Assembly: GCF_024868665.1 (NCBI RefSeq)
Contig: NC_079907.1
Location: 21,051,796-21,115,795, forward strand
Length of the DNA: 64,000 nt
Direction: 5' to 3'
From: Triplophysa rosa
Taxonomy: Eukaryota; Chordata; Actinopteri; Cypriniformes; Nemacheilidae
Of this stretch, positions 1 through 15,264 are shown piece by piece; positions within the stretch are counted from its first letter, which is position 1, and every line of letters starts with the position of its first letter. The position numbers were made by a program, and so were the translations under genes. The notes under the pieces were generated by a model. It worked only from the letters and a program-made list of their open reading frames with translations. It ran no database searches and was not told the origin of the DNA.

Positions 1-420
1 TCGAGAAGAAAGGACAATGTAGGGAAATATCGCCAATGTTATGGCACGCTACGGTCAGAGAGCTTTTTAAAAACAACACAATAGTCCCGTGATGATCCAT
101 AGTTCAGCAGTAGAATCGGTGTAGTTGCGCCAGTAACTTTACACTAAATACGCCGAAGGAGCCGGACTAGTTAACGCTCGCGCTTCAGAAAGCATTAGCC
201 TAAGACGTCAGCAAGAACAATAAGGATATATGGATAGAGATTCACGCAACGTCCCGATGATGACGAGCGAATACAAACACGTCTAAACATCTGATAACTC
301 TCGGTAAGAAACTTTCATTCTTATATCGCAGTTGGTGACACTTTAAAAACCCTGTTTATTGTACAAGCGATTACTTGTGTGTCGCTCTTTACTGATTGTA
401 GAAACTTGTGCGTTTGGGTA

Positions 421-474
<54 letters not shown>

Positions 475-3081
475 ACACACGTTTTAATTGAACGTTTCTA
501 TGGTTGTTTTAGATCTTGTTGAGTAGCCTGCAAATCCAGCATTATTGCACGTTTTTGGTCATCACGTAGGCTTGTGGAGTGTGGAATAAATTCCCCCAAA
601 ATGCTTTGAGATTTGTATAGTTGAGTTTTTGTTCATTGAAATCTTTTGTCCAGGTAATAAGTCCATTTGACATTAGATGCTCTTTCAAAAATGTACCATT
701 GTAATTCTGTGGGGGGTTACATGGTACCGTGGCATTTTCTTAACAACCTTGACATTTCATAGAGACATGAACACTTTTCTTTTATATTGTGGTGAAAGTT
801 CTATTATAAAACAATTACATCACTGTTCCATGGTATCCCCAGAGTACTTGTTTTAGTTTGGGAATGATAGTCTGTAGAACCGTTTTGTGTTTTTTAAAGT
901 TCTGTTTGTTTTTTATTTTTTGAGAAAAAGTGTGGCAACTTCACTGGCATTTAGTAGAGTTGTCTGCTGGGCATAAATATGAATATTATTTCATGCTTAT
1001 GTGCCTTCAGCTTCCACATCTGTGAGCAGTTTAGGTATCATTTCACCTCTGAAAATAGAAGACTGTTATTACGTTTGACAAGGCTTGCTGACAGATGCCA
1101 AAATCAAACTCAAGGCACGTGTTTTCATTGGATTGCTCAATGAGGGAATGAAATAAACAGGCTTTGAAGATTAAATTGGATAGTTTACTAAAAGATCAAA
1201 TAAAACTTCATCATGTGTCTTCTAATATCGATCTTTCCTGGTGGAACACAACTCGTTTTTTGCTGGTTGGTCTTTTCCATGTAACTACAAGAAATACGAG
1301 CTTTGAGCCTTTAAAAAGGACGCTAAAACGCAGCAAAAGTATTTAAAAAAGGGATTTGTGTGACTTATGTATGCCGGTTTATGTTTTATGACGCTGTACA
1401 GCTTTGTGTGATTTATAACTAACAAATTTGAAATGAGAAGATAATCTACAACATTAGAAAGGCCAGAGAACCAGTCACTACTTCTGTTATGCACTTTAAA
1501 GAACACTTCAAGTATAACTAGAACTGATGTCAAGATTGTCAGTGAATAACAATTTAAGTCTGGTTCTCATATAAAGCTAAAGGAAATATTTAGATGTATT
1601 TATTTACATATACCAATAATTGAAATGATATATAAATGTTTATACATTTTTATGTTTTACATTGTTCTTTAATATGCATGTATATTTATGCGTTTATAAA
1701 TACAGAATGAATATGCACAGTACACAGACACATATTATATCACCACAAACTTTTATTCCGGATGCGGTTAATTGCAAGTTATCGTTTGACAGCCCTACTA
1801 TAATCTAGCAGTTATAAGGAATATTTCCATGGGCGATTCTCACAAAATCTTTCTTTCAAGATGTCAAACATGATTTTCTTAAAAACACTCATCAACAAAT
1901 TTCCTTTTATTCATAAAAAAAAGTATTAATTAAAAGCATGTTTAAGAACATTAATTTCAAATGACAAATTTTCAATTACTGACAGATTTACAATTACTTT
2001 TTACAAAAAAGCCTTGAAAATTCCGTAACGATTTAAAACTGTAAACCCCATTTTATTAATTATACACAATAAGACATTGGTGAAGTATATTTTAATAAAA
2101 AGATATGCATGTAACTTTTTTAAATGCAGAAAACTATCTGTATTGGTAACGAGCATGAAAAATAACGTGTATACAGCATGACAAGAGAATATTTAGCTCT
2201 TACCTAGAAAAATATGAAGTCTGTTAATCTGTTAGCCATTTGAAAGGTATTGATACTTATCGATGTGTTTCTTCACATGAAATCAAACTGAATGTAAATA
2301 TATTTGTGTTTGTGTAAACTGATATTAGAATATCAGTCATGGGCACTTTGATTTGTATTATACATGACTATTCTGTCAATGATTTTTTTTATCTAACAGA
2401 ACGTCCAATTCTTTTTGAGAATATTTTAATTCTACTTTCATGTTTAAATCACAACGTATAGCCTAATTCGCTCATACAAATCATGCAGGACGCATTACGG
2501 TAATGAGAATTTCAGCAGAAAAGCAGTAAAATACATAATTGGTTCCTATTTTAAAATTATGCTTTGTCTAAGGTAAAGAACACAATTGTGTTTATTATGA
2601 TCATTTTTTGTTACAGAATTGCTTTATAACCAAAATGTTTCCTGCCATGATTCGTGTGGCAGTGGTTTTGTGAGAATGACCCCCCCCCCAGTAAATTTCT
2701 AGTGCTTTGCGTCCTTTTGGAAGCTCAAATCCCATTTGATTGTAATTTCATCAGTACATTCTTAAAAATGTCTCTTTTGTGTTTCATGGATGAAAGATAT
2801 ATTGGTGTGGCACAATGTGGGTGAGTAAAAGGTGACAGGAATGTAATGCTGCTTTACTGCTTTACAATATAACAATATATATTAAAAGTATATTATATTT
2901 TAGCATCTTCATATGGTAGCCACCCTTCGCCTAGAATCTGCCAAAAATGTACTCTTGCATTTTATTATCTAGGTTCTTGATGTCTGAATTAACACTATAT
3001 ATTTTTCTCCACAATCATATTTTAAATATACAGAGTATTTAAGATCATGTAAAATGCTTGAATGATACTGTATATAGATAA
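1..3081. other. Intergenic DNA upstream of rfng
   Basis: No coding exon is recognised here; all open frames are short and lack family motifs. The sequence is AT-rich and contains one long CA microsatellite, a run of nine C at about 2680 and scattered transposon ends (for example near 1740-1800). In mammals the divergent neighbour on this side of RFNG is GPS1, so a gps1 promoter could lie at or beyond the left edge, but nothing in the sequence proves it. Confidence 0.6.
426..480. repeat. (AC)n microsatellite
   Basis: An almost pure AC dinucleotide run of about 55 bases with a single T interruption near its right end. Such runs are common and length-polymorphic in fish genomes. Confidence 0.97.
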
Positions 3082-3089
3082 TGATTTAT

Positions 3090-3420
3090 TAGGGATGTAA
3101 CAATATCAAAATCTCACTGTACGATAATACCTCGGTAAAAACCAAGTCCATGGCACGGTATTTATTGCGATATTTAAAAAGACAAATTATGACTTGGAAA
3201 CGTGCCATAAGCATGAGATGGGTCAAATGACCTAAACAACCCTTTTGTAAAATGAAATAATTGTGTCAGATGGACCTTGCCAAAGGTAACATCTATTATT
3301 TTTTCTAACATTCTCTTTGTTAGTCTTGGAAATCGTTTCATACAGTCATGCGACCACGATGATATTGAGACAATTTTGCCATTGCGAAAACACGATATGC
3401 ATAACATTGTTACGTTCCTA
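3090..3420. mobile_element. hAT-type MITE with exact 8-bp target duplication, just upstream of rfng
   Basis: The element begins TAGGGATGTAACAATA and ends ATTGTTACGTTCCTA, giving imperfect inverted ends. It is flanked on both sides by the identical octamer TGATTTAT (3082-3089 and 3421-3428), the 8-bp duplication typical of hAT transposons. At 331 bp it has no transposase frame, so it is non-autonomous. It sits 123 bp upstream of the rfng start codon, in the proximal promoter or 5' leader. Confidence 0.85.
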
Positions 3421-3543
3421 TGATTTATTTGTTTGTTTGGTTTTGCTTACGCAGGGTTGTCAGGGTTGATGCAGTGAAGATGGGAGCTATTGTAGAGTGT
3501 CAGGCAGGCGCGGGCGGTTGAGCTGGCGTTAAGTAAAGGAAGA

Positions 3544-6500
3544 ATGCACTTATCCCATGTTGGAACCAACAAAATCTGCTTCCTGCTCTCTGTGGTATTC
3601 TGTGCCCTACTTGTGCTCCTGATACCCTCACTGCAACCCCCACAGCGCCAAAGGGATCTGCCCCAACCCCGGCCCCATGCCAAGCCCACCAGAGCCGGGC
3701 ACACACATGACCTCCAAAGAAACCCCAGCTCAGCTGGACATCAGCGAAATGATGATGCCAAGGAGGACAGTTTCACCCACCCATATGCTTTCCGGGGGCG
3801 AACCAAAGACCTGCAGAAGGTGTTAGAAAGGGCACAAGCCAACTCTCCCAGGTCCCGTTCCAAAGACTCTTTGGACTTAAGAGACATTTTTATTGCCATC
3901 AAGACAACCAGGAAATACCACAAGTCCAGATTGCAGCTTCTGGCCCAGACCTGGGTGTCCAAAGCAAAAGAACAGGTAATATACTGTCCAAGCAATACAT
4001 GTCATACACTTATAGAGTTTTACAACAGCATAGTCAGTTATGTTGAGAATATTATCCCTTCCACTAAAGGTATAATATTTAAAGAAGATTATTTAGCTGA
4101 ATGTCTAAACTGAAAGACACAATTTTCCTCTAGAATTGAATGGAACAACAAAACGCAAGTTTCAATACACTTTATTATGCGCATCCTGAACTGTGTGTGC
4201 TAACCGTCTTTTATCATGAAGATCCTTTCAGTTGTGCATTGGCACGCTTTAAAGGTGTTAAAATACACAACGGTCAGTCAGCGGAAAGTAGGAAGTGCGG
4301 TAGCTGCTTTCTGGCAGTGTGCCTGGTGCTTTTAGGAGTGTGGGTGGAAAGGAGGAAGTGCGGTAGCTGCTTTCTGGCAGTGTGCCTGGTGCTTTTAGGA
4401 GTGTGGGTGGTTTGAGGGGGGTCTTGTCTTGATACCCCTCTAAAGCCCCCGAGGAGGAAGTTCCTCTGCAACCTGAGATCCACAGACACAAGACGGCGTG
4501 TGTTTGCTTTCATCCAAGTACATTCACTTGACTGCCAAAGGCGTCAGGGAAGTAGGCAGTCCCCTTTCCTGAGGCCTCTCCCAGAATGCTGAGAGGGGCC
4601 CAAGGGGACCCCAAGATTAACTTAACCTGTATAGCAGTGTAAGAACCATTGTTGCTTAAATATAGCACACCATGGAGAAGTTTCAAGCTTTGACTTTTCA
4701 TTCATAAAGCCAGATTTTGAACCTAAGCATACACTGTAAAAAATCCAACTTGCAAAATGTTCACCCTACAAAGATAAATAAGTAACTTGAACATAGCATT
4801 TTTAGTTAAAGGAGTCAAATGATTGTTTTGCATATACTGAACAAAATTAGCCTAAACATGTTTCTAACAAAGATCATTTTTTTGACCGGACTTAGATTCT
4901 GAAGTTTTTGGCCAAAATGCATCAAGAAAGTTTGCCCAATTTACAAAACAGTGTATTCCGAACAAGCAATATTGCAAGAGTTTGAAAGTTCCCAAGATGC
5001 ATTGCAGCATGTTCAATTCGGTGTTTCTTATTTGTTTTTCTTTTAAAGATTAGTGTTTTGGTTCTTGCTGGCTTAATTTATGCTTTAAACGCAGCAGATA
5101 ACTAACAGTAACAACGATATTAGAGTTCTTTTAATGAATGATTGTTTTTGATTGTTACCATGGTTGAGATTGGTGTGTTCAATGTTGAGGTGTAAATGCA
5201 TGACACAACAGCAAAGCCGGTATATAAACACTCAACACAAACTGTTTAAACGGTTATTTGATCAAAGTTTGGGTCTGTTTGAGGCAGAAAACATTTACAA
5301 TTGTAGTAAAAGACAAATACATTTGTTTATTTTTAAATCTATATTCTCTATTTATGTTCAGCCAATGTTATTTGTTAGGTAAACATGAATATTTATGTTT
5401 TGACAACTTGTTTATTTACATAATATTTTGAGTTGTGGACTTCAGACCACATTTGTTGACAAAACTCATAAATTTGCTTGTGATCGGTTATCTTATTATT
5501 TAAAGTTGTCAACTTTTTTTTTACAGCGTATAAAAAATAATGCTTTAAGTACCAGTTTATAATGCCAGGGGGAATTCTTTCGCAAATCGACTAGGAATGT
5601 TGTCCTGGGCCCTGTGATGAGGCCCACGAAGGACCTCTTGGTACGGTCTAATTAATGGCCCCAGTGAAAGGGAGGCCCACCCAAATAATCTGGTTTAAGT
5701 AAACTAAACCGAGGTCTTGAACCTCTGAATTTAAAATAAAGCAAAACCTTGACATTTTCAGAGAGGCTTTGTTCGGTTTAGTTTTCCAAAGAGCAAAATG
5801 CACAATGTCTAAATGCAAGACATCTTAAATTCTCCTCAGTTCCAGTGTTCCAACCTAGTAGCAGTAGTGAAAGTGTTATGAAGAACCTTAAGGCAGAACA
5901 GGCTACTAGAAAATGAATGCAAGGCCGAATAAGCAAGACTGGACTAAACAAGCGTATTGTAGTGATGTATGGCTGTACGCGCTATTTTGTGCGCTCTGTT
6001 GGTTTTCTTCTTGAACGTGGGCCCGCTCAAACACGCTGTTTGCCAGCAACGTCGCAGAGTTAGGTAATCTTGGCTCCAAAGATTGTGTTTTTCTTCTTTC
6101 AACTATGCTCCCTCTGATGGTTTATGCCCTACTGGCACTTCTTTCATAATGCTGACGTGAATGACTGTAAAAGTTCACTCCGGTACTGAGGAGCTAAACC
6201 ATGTAGGGCTTTATAGGTAATAAGCAAGATTTTACTTAATAGGTAACCAGTGCAAGGTTGACACAACCGGGCGAATATGCTCATATATTTTTTGACGTGT
6301 AAGAACTCGAGCTGCCGCGTTTTGGACCAGTTGGAGTTTTTGTAATAAGCCTGCAGGGCAACCACCTAAAAGTGCGTTACAGTAATCTAGTCTTGATGTC
6401 ATGAATGCATGAATTTTGTAGACAAAAATCTTATAGACTTGTATTTAATGTGGGACCTGAGCCAAATCTATTAAATTGTTTTTCAGGACATAGTTGGCAT

Positions 6501-9500
6501 GGTTATAGTGCCAACTTTTTCCACTTTGGTGCTGTAGAAAAAAATCCCTGGAATTACCTTGGCAACTAAAAATGTATCAGTTTGTATTTTGAGCTGGGAG
6601 GACACGAACACATAAACAAACACCATTTGCGGCGATCCGTCAAAATAAAAGTCCAGTTAACTGAAACAAACGCTCTTTGGTGTCCCGTCAAAATAAAAGT
6701 CCGGGTGACTTGAACTCACATTTTACCACACCACCCCCCTTAATTTTTTTATAATTTGACCACAGAGTATATTGTTTACTTTAGTAAACTGAAGTAAATG
6801 TGCTAGTAAAATTGTGCTACTTATCTTAAAAAATAGAACTTGATTAAAAAAAGTACTTCAATTTAAGTAGACCTAAAAACAAAAGAAAAAAAGAAAATGT
6901 ACCAGTAAGATACTGTTTTATTGATATTATTGTACATTATACAGGCATCGGTTATAGGTATGGGTATCGGCGAGTACCAGAAAAAAAATATCGGTACTCG
7001 GTCTTTAAAAAATGGTATCGGTGCATCCCTAATAAAAGATGTCCATAGGCATTTCCTAGATTCTAGAACGTGTTATGGTGTTCTTCTGCAGTGCGTATTT
7101 GGAGTTTCCGCACGAGAGCGCCCTCTGGCTTTCGGATGCAGCAGCATTTTCCCGTACTTCACTCAAAAGCTGTGCGTAAATCACGTGATTTATCGTCGGT
7201 TTATCGCGACAGCCCTAATCTATATACATATCTTGTAATACAAGACTTGATAGCTTTAGGAAGTAGTTGCTGAGTATTTGGTATCTGTTTTTGTCTGAAT
7301 CAGGTAGCAGTAAACATTGACTGCTTTCTCTTTTTTTTCCCAAGACGTTTATCTTTACTGATGGGAAGGATAAGGAGCTCAGGCTGAAAACAGGTAACGC
7401 AGTGACTTTCTGGTAGATGTAAGAAAAGTTTCACTTAAAGATGGCGTGAATGTTGGAAGCACTTTAGAATAAAACTATTTCCGCTTTTATTATGACACCG
7501 CTTGTGTCATTAGACAATCAGAAACTCATTGACATGCTGATCTGTCTCCTCAAGGACTTAATATCATCAACACCAACTGTTCTGCGGCACACACTCGCCA
7601 AGCCCTGTGCTGTAAGATGTCGGTGGAATATGACAAGTTCATCGAGTCACAGAAAAAGTTGAGTTCGTCCTCAGGACATTATATTTCTATACATACAAAA
7701 TGCATTTTTGCACAAAACCGGTAGAGAGACCATGTTTGTCAATGTATGTCAGCAGTTCCCCAATAAGCAAGCTGAAATCTTGGCTTTTATTTTAGAAGTT
7801 GTTTTATTAGCTTGTCTTTCTTACTCTGTGTGCTGTTTTTATAGGTGGTTCTGTCATGTGGACGATGATAATTATGTCATCCTGCCCGGTTTGCTGGAGC
7901 TGCTCTCCTCCTACTCGCACACACAGGACGTGTACCTGGGCAGACCCAGTCTGGACCACCCAATAGAGGCAGCTGAGAGGGTCAAGAGCGATGGATCGGT
8001 GAGATTCCTTTGACATAGAATATACATGGGTATGATTCAGGAGAGAGTGTAACAAGGCAGTTGTAACTGATAACACTGATAGTAAACTCATCGTAACTAT
8101 GGAATAACATTACTGTATTTGTATATAATGTTGGGGTTAAACAATAAGTTTAACATCAAAGTAGCCACCCTTTGCCTTTAAAGGGATACTTCACCCAAAA
8201 ATGAAAATTCAACACCTTGTTCCAAATGTATATAAATGTCTTTGTTCTGTTGAACAGATGCTTATAACCAAACTCGACACCCATTGACTCCCATAGTAGG
8301 AAAAAAACAACGGTAGTCAAAAGTGCCACAGAACTGTTCGCTGTCCTACATTCTTCAAAATGTCTTCTTTTGTGTTCAACAGAACAAAACAAAAGATAAA
8401 GTAATTTTTCCTACTATGGGATCTGTTGGGTTATAAGCATTCTTCCAAATATCTTTCTGTGTTCATCAGAACTAAGACATTTATACACAATTTTCATTTT
8501 TGGGTGAAGTATCACTTAAAGTACTGATGAAGTTCCGTACGGTTCAGTTGGGCACACATACATTTATGCTACCAAAAGTTTGCAGGCAGACTTGTGGTAG
8601 TATTAGGAGAATTTGTTATTTTAAGTTTGAACTTATTTAGTCGTCATTTTGTTACCTATGTGAATGGTGTAGGTTTGTAATATTATTTGGTCAGATCTTA
8701 TAATCTTGTTTATGTCCTGCAGGTGTCAGTTAAGTTCTGGTTTGCTACTGGAGGAGCCGGCTTCTGTATCAGCAGAGGTTTAGCACTCAAAATGAGTCCA
8801 TGGGCAAGGTAACATAAGACCTAAAAGAACACGCGTTGCTAACGTCTGCATGCACAGTTCTGGTTCTGCTTTAAAAACTGTTAAGGTCAGCTAAATGCAA
8901 TAAACGTCTTGGTGGTCTTTGCTTGTGATGTAAAAATGGTCATTCTTGTCAGCTTATTCAATGTGTACATGACTGACTATGCAATGGTTTTAATGTTCAA
9001 TTTAAAATAATATTATAAACTCCACCCTATGGTTACACAGTCAGTATTCTATTTAAGTTTTGTTTTTTCACGTCAGTTTATTGATTTGCATGTAGACCAT
9101 TTAAAGAGGTTCACATGCAAATTAGTGAGCTGACGTTTGATAGTTTTCTGCATTTTGAAAGACATGTAATCTTAATAGTACTTCATAATTTTGTGTTTTG
9201 CCCTGTATGCTTGCATTTTCTATGTGGTCATTGTTATGTGCTTCTTTGATTCCGATACAGCCTTGGAAACTTCATTACGACTGCAGAAAAGATTCGTCTC
9301 CCAGATGACTGTACGATAGGTTACATCATTGAGGCTCTGCTTGAAGTTCCTCTGACACACACAGGCCTTTTCCACTCACACCTGGAAAATCTCCTGAGAC
9401 TTCCCACAAACAACATTCTCAAACAGGTCAGAAAACTGACAGACAGGAAAAGGTTTTCAGCTCTCGCCAGTATATTTCATTTGCATGTGTGTTTTGTATA

Positions 9501-10052
9501 CCGGTTGAAAATGTTAATGTGTGGCACCCAGGTTGAAAATACAAACCTACACTTTCTTCTTTGAACAGTATTGTAGTACTGGAGGATTTGGCTTTAATCC
9601 CAGATTTTCCCCATTTGTGTAACTATATATACCACTTGGATAACGCCTATTTGTATAATTGAGATCTATTAAAGCTCTTTTAACCCAGCGAATCTGTTGT
9701 ATTGTTTTTGACATTTAAATATAGGTGACCCTCAGTTATGGTGGATTCGAGAACAGACGGAACGTGGTCAGTGTTGGAGGAGCCTTCTCATTGGCTGAGG
9801 ATCCTTCACGGTATACATTCACACACACACTAGTAGATGCTAGTATCCCTGCTTGCAATAATGAACAAAATTAAACTTGAAAATTGACAAAATGGTGTTT
9901 GCACTAGAAGTCTCAGACAAAACTGTAGAATGCTTTCGCAGCTTTTCATTACTGGTTTTCATCAAGTATCCCATGATCTCTTCAGGTTTAAAACGGTTCA
10001 CTGCCTACTCTACCCAGACACTGACTGGTGCCCACGCAAGACTCATCACTGA
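3544..10052 (+). CDS. rfng: Radical fringe: beta-1,3-N-acetylglucosaminyltransferase
   Basis: Eight coding exons: 3544-3975, 7345-7393, 7555-7657, 7845-7998, 8723-8808, 9261-9426, 9725-9810 and 9986-10052. They join in frame to 380 aa with GT-AG introns. Fringe enzymes add GlcNAc to O-fucose on Notch EGF repeats in the Golgi and so tune ligand choice. Residues 11-31 form a type II signal anchor behind a very short cytosolic tail, followed by a basic/Pro-rich stem. The catalytic domain starts near residue 112 ([11 protein letters not shown]). The metal-binding DDD is at 201-203 within [10 protein letters not shown]; an NCS sequon is at 168-170; the ATGGAGFC and [10 protein letters not shown] motifs are present. 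The ATG at 3544 opens directly on the anchor. Lunatic and manic fringe share these motifs; the radical assignment rests on the dcxr/rac3/lrrc45 neighbourhood. Confidence 0.93.
4283..4408. repeat. 63-bp direct tandem duplication in rfng intron 1
   Basis: Two adjacent near-identical 63-bp copies (4283-4345 and 4346-4408), each containing AGGAAGTGCGGTAGCTG and ending GGAGTGTGGGT. The near identity suggests a recent local duplication. Confidence 0.9.
6130..6400 (-). pseudogene. L2-like LINE ORF2 3' fragment
   Basis: Reading the minus strand across two frames gives the C-terminal end of a vertebrate L2-type reverse-transcriptase ORF: a [11 protein letters not shown] block, then HWLP, then [15 protein letters not shown]. 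The frame is broken, so this is a dead 5'-truncated insertion inside rfng intron 1. The family call comes from the motif order and was not checked against a repeat library. Confidence 0.75.
8178..8521. mobile_element. MITE with TTAAAGGGATA-TTCACCCAAAAATG ends
   Basis: An inverted pair of ends: CTTTAAAGGGATACTTCACC on the left and, at the right end, the reverse complement of a TTAAGTGATACTTCACCC sequence. There is no coding frame. It lies in rfng intron 4. The same family recurs at 18259, 30256 and 30451, with fragments near 50046, 50602 and 59693. Confidence 0.8.
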
Positions 10053-10779
10053 CCTCTGGGACTCTCGCAATCTTCCCACAAAACTCTTTATGCGAAGAAA
10101 ATAACGTTTAAGGTTGCCTTCACATGTTCAGACCTCAAAAGCTGGGTTCAGTTCGTTTGTTTTGTTTGGTACTTTGTTTTTATGTTTCTGTGGTGAAACA
10201 GGGTGATTAATTTATTTGAGCAGTTTTTTTTCTGAAATATGTTTTGGAAATGATTTTGAGTCTCTGTAGTGGGTTTCCATGAAGTGTTATGTCATATCTG
10301 TGTGCCCAAGATGATCTCTTAATGCCTCTAAGAAAAACAGTATTGATTCAGTATTGAGTGCAGTCAGAACATCACACAGACCAAAAAACAAACCTGTTTT
10401 GATCAGTCAAGACATGCTAATTTATTTGTCGTTTCATTTTTATAATAATATTTCATTAAAACAGTGAATAAGGTGAAGAGAAGCATGACTTTCTCGAGTC
10501 TTATGATCAGTGTTCAAATTTCTTTGCTTTCTTGTGCTATTATCTTATTTTTGCACAAACATGTTCCTCACTGCAGGCCAGTGGTTTGCACAAACATACC
10601 AAAATTACACTTCGGTTTTACTTCATTTTGTTAATGTGACCGCTTTGCAACATGCTGGATATTTGCACTCTCCTAACACTGCCAAACGTTTGTGGAGTTG
10701 AATGTCAAATTGTTTGCCACTCTGTTGTGCTTTTTTAATCTCATGTATTGATAATGCTGCAACGTATGGATTTCATTTT

Positions 10780-10890
10780 AATAAATATTTATAATGCATA
10801 CGCTGAAGTTTATTCATTGTGACAACCTAATATTGAAATTAAGATATTTAGATGACAAAAAGCCATGTTGGTAAACGCCTGACAAATAAA
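10780..10890 (+). terminator. rfng polyadenylation signals
   Basis: AATAAA occurs at 10780-10785 and again at 10885-10890, about 730 and 830 bp after the rfng stop codon. Both are compatible with a 3' UTR of ordinary length; which is used cannot be told from sequence. Confidence 0.55.
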
Positions 10891-11058
10891 GTTTCTGTTA
10901 ATATACCTCTGCAATGTCCTCTGACATACAAGACATTTTACATTTCTCATAATTACATGTCAATCAAACAGAGGTGGTGAAAGTATGTGAATAATGCAAT
11001 CTACTGTATAGCATGGATACTATGCGTGACGCAAGTAGGCGCCAGAACTTTGAATCTT

Positions 11059-11185
11059 GCGGCGCTGCGCAGACCGATCAACGAATGACATCAAAGTACC
11101 GCGAGAGAACGCTGCGAGACTCGAGCTTTGCTTTGTTCCGACTCGCGGAACTCGACGTCACACGCCGATCGGTCTGCGCAGCGGT
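11059..11185. mobile_element. GC-rich snap-back inverted repeat (putative MITE)
   Basis: The left arm contains GCGCTGCGCAGACCGATC and the right arm its reverse complement, GATCGGTCTGCGCAGCGGTG. Similarity continues inwards past GACATC/GACGTC to CGCGAG, so nearly the whole 127-bp segment can fold. GC content is far above the surroundings. No coding content is recognised; the short open frame across it is a by-product. Confidence 0.7.
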
Positions 11186-11819
11186 GCATAAAGACAAAAC
11201 ACCTAACACACACTAGTTCGTGCTTTAAAATCACACTTTCACGTCATGTAAGCTGATCATGTGATAAGAGATGCCATCTTATACAACGCTGTCATTCGCA
11301 ATATCATAAATACTAGCCCGGCGCGAGAGAACTTTGCTCAGTTCAGAAACTTGAGTAAATATTGGCTCGTAACTAACTGGTATAAAGTTGGTTTGACGTT
11401 TGATATTCGTGAATTTAGGGACCGTCTCTAAAGTTACATACCCATGAAAATATTTTTTAAAAGCTCAATAGCATTTAAAGGGAATGACTTACAGCCACAA
11501 AACTTACTGTACAGTGTTCAATTCAATTCAATTTTATTTATATAGCGCTTTTCACAATGTGCATTGTTCCAAAGCAGCTTTACAGGAGCAAATAAGAAAA
11601 ACACAGAAAGGTAAAACACAGCACAGTGCATGGTGTTTTATAGACAAAGCAAGATCATTATAATAAATAATATCTAATAAATGAATAAATAAATAAATAA
11701 ATGCAGTCTCCCGGTGAGCAAGCCAACACTGCAGTGTTCATGTGTTTGTCAGCTAAAATGCACACCATTTAGATTTTTGATATTTATTATAATAAACCGT
11801 CAAGACCATTTTTGCCCAG

Positions 11820-12107
11820 TACCTTAGCTGAGGCAAGTGAGGCCTGAAGTTCTTTGGATGTTGTTGTGGGGTCTTTTGTGACCTCATGGAGGAGTCGTCG
11901 CTGCGCTCTTGGGGTAATTTTGGTCGGGCGGCCACTCCTGGGAAGGTTCTCCACTGTTCCATGTTTTCGCCATTTATGGATAATGGCTCTCACTGTAGTT
12001 CGCTGGAGTCCCAAAGCTTTATAAATGGCTTTATCACCTTTTCCAGACTGATAGATCGCAATTACTTAATTTTTCATTTGATTCTGAATTTCTTTGGATC
12101 TCGGCAT
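11820..12107 (-). pseudogene. Tc1/mariner transposase N-terminal fragment
   Basis: From an ATG at 12107 the minus strand encodes the N-terminal paired-like DNA-binding domain of a Tc1-type transposase. A first helix-turn-helix segment is followed by the GRP-type linker (RSGRPTKITPRAQR) and the start of the second domain. An in-frame stop interrupts it after about 13 codons, and the DDE catalytic half is missing. Sequence rightward to about 12440 matches the typical 5' flank of such elements (GGGGGCAAACACTTTTTCAC), supporting an internally deleted, inactive copy. Confidence 0.8.
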
Positions 12108-12454
12108 GATGTCTAGCTTTTGAGGATCTTTTGGTCTACTTCACTTTGTCAGGCAGGTCCTATTTAAGTGATTTCTTGATTGCGAACAGGTGTGGCAGTA
12201 ATCAGGCCTGGGTGTGGCTAGAGAAATTGAACTCAGGTGTGATAAACCACAGTTAAATTATGTTTGAACAGGGGGGCAAACACTTTTTCACACAGGTCCA
12301 TGTAGTTTTGGATTTTGTTTTCCCTTAATAATAAAAACCTTCATTTAAAATGTTGTGTTTACTTGTGTTAACGTTGACTAATATTTAAATTTGTTTGATG
12401 ATCTGAAACATTAAAGTGTGACAAACATGAAAAAAAAACGAAATCAGGAAGCTC

Positions 12455-12622
12455 AGTGGAGCTCTGCACAGTTTAGCTCCAACCAATTCCAACCCACACC
12501 TGTTTAGAGGTTTCTAGTAATCCTAAAGACCTTGATTAGATGAATCAGGTGTGTTTGATTAGGGTTGGAGCTAAACTGTGCAGAGCTGCGGCCCTCCAGG
12601 AATTGAGTTTGAGACATGCTAT
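12455..12622. mobile_element. hAT-like MITE nested in the composite element
   Basis: A near-palindrome: TGGAGCTCTGCACAGTTTAG on the left and, inverted, CTAAACTGTGCAGAGCTGCG on the right, ending GGCCCTCCAGGAATTGAGTT. It belongs to the same family as the element at 49696-49874. No coding capacity. Confidence 0.75.
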
Positions 12623-12942
12623 TGAGCTTTAAAAAAATATTTGAATGTGTATGTAACTTTAGAGACGGTCCCTAAATTCACGAATATCGAACGTCAAACC
12701 AACTTTATGCCAGTTCAAAACGGAGGTACGTAAACATATTAAAGTGGCTCGAAAAACGCTCTCGATTATAAAATTGTTTATCGAAACAGCCTTTTGTTTT
12801 TGCAATCCAGTAGTTTCATTTACTACAACGGGAGCGTAACGTTACTTTGCTTGTGACGCGTATTGCGCTTTAAGCACAAACTTCTCTGTGCTTTCAGGCA
12901 AGAGTCATTTAAGTTACAGTTTATAGTGGTGCTCAAAAAAGT

Positions 12943-15264
<2,322 letters not shown>

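Larger units (their letters stand above)
11375..12715. mobile_element. Composite element with about 95-bp inverted termini
   Basis: The left terminus (11377-11473) starts CTGGTATAAAGTTGGTTTGA and the right terminus (about 12612-12713) is its reverse complement with about 95% identity by eye, including the shared block AGGGACCGTCTCTAAAGTTA. Between them lie a piece of the common fish repeat with TTTATATAGCGCTTTTCACA (about 11520-11610), a dead Tc1 fragment and a hAT-like MITE. I could not define a convincing target duplication. It sits between rfng and dcxr, ending 230 bp before the dcxr start. Confidence 0.7.

Noticed and set aside
4140..4415. A 91-codon frame with a repeated segment
   Set aside because: The repeat is the 63-bp intronic tandem duplication (63 is divisible by three, so it appears as a protein repeat).
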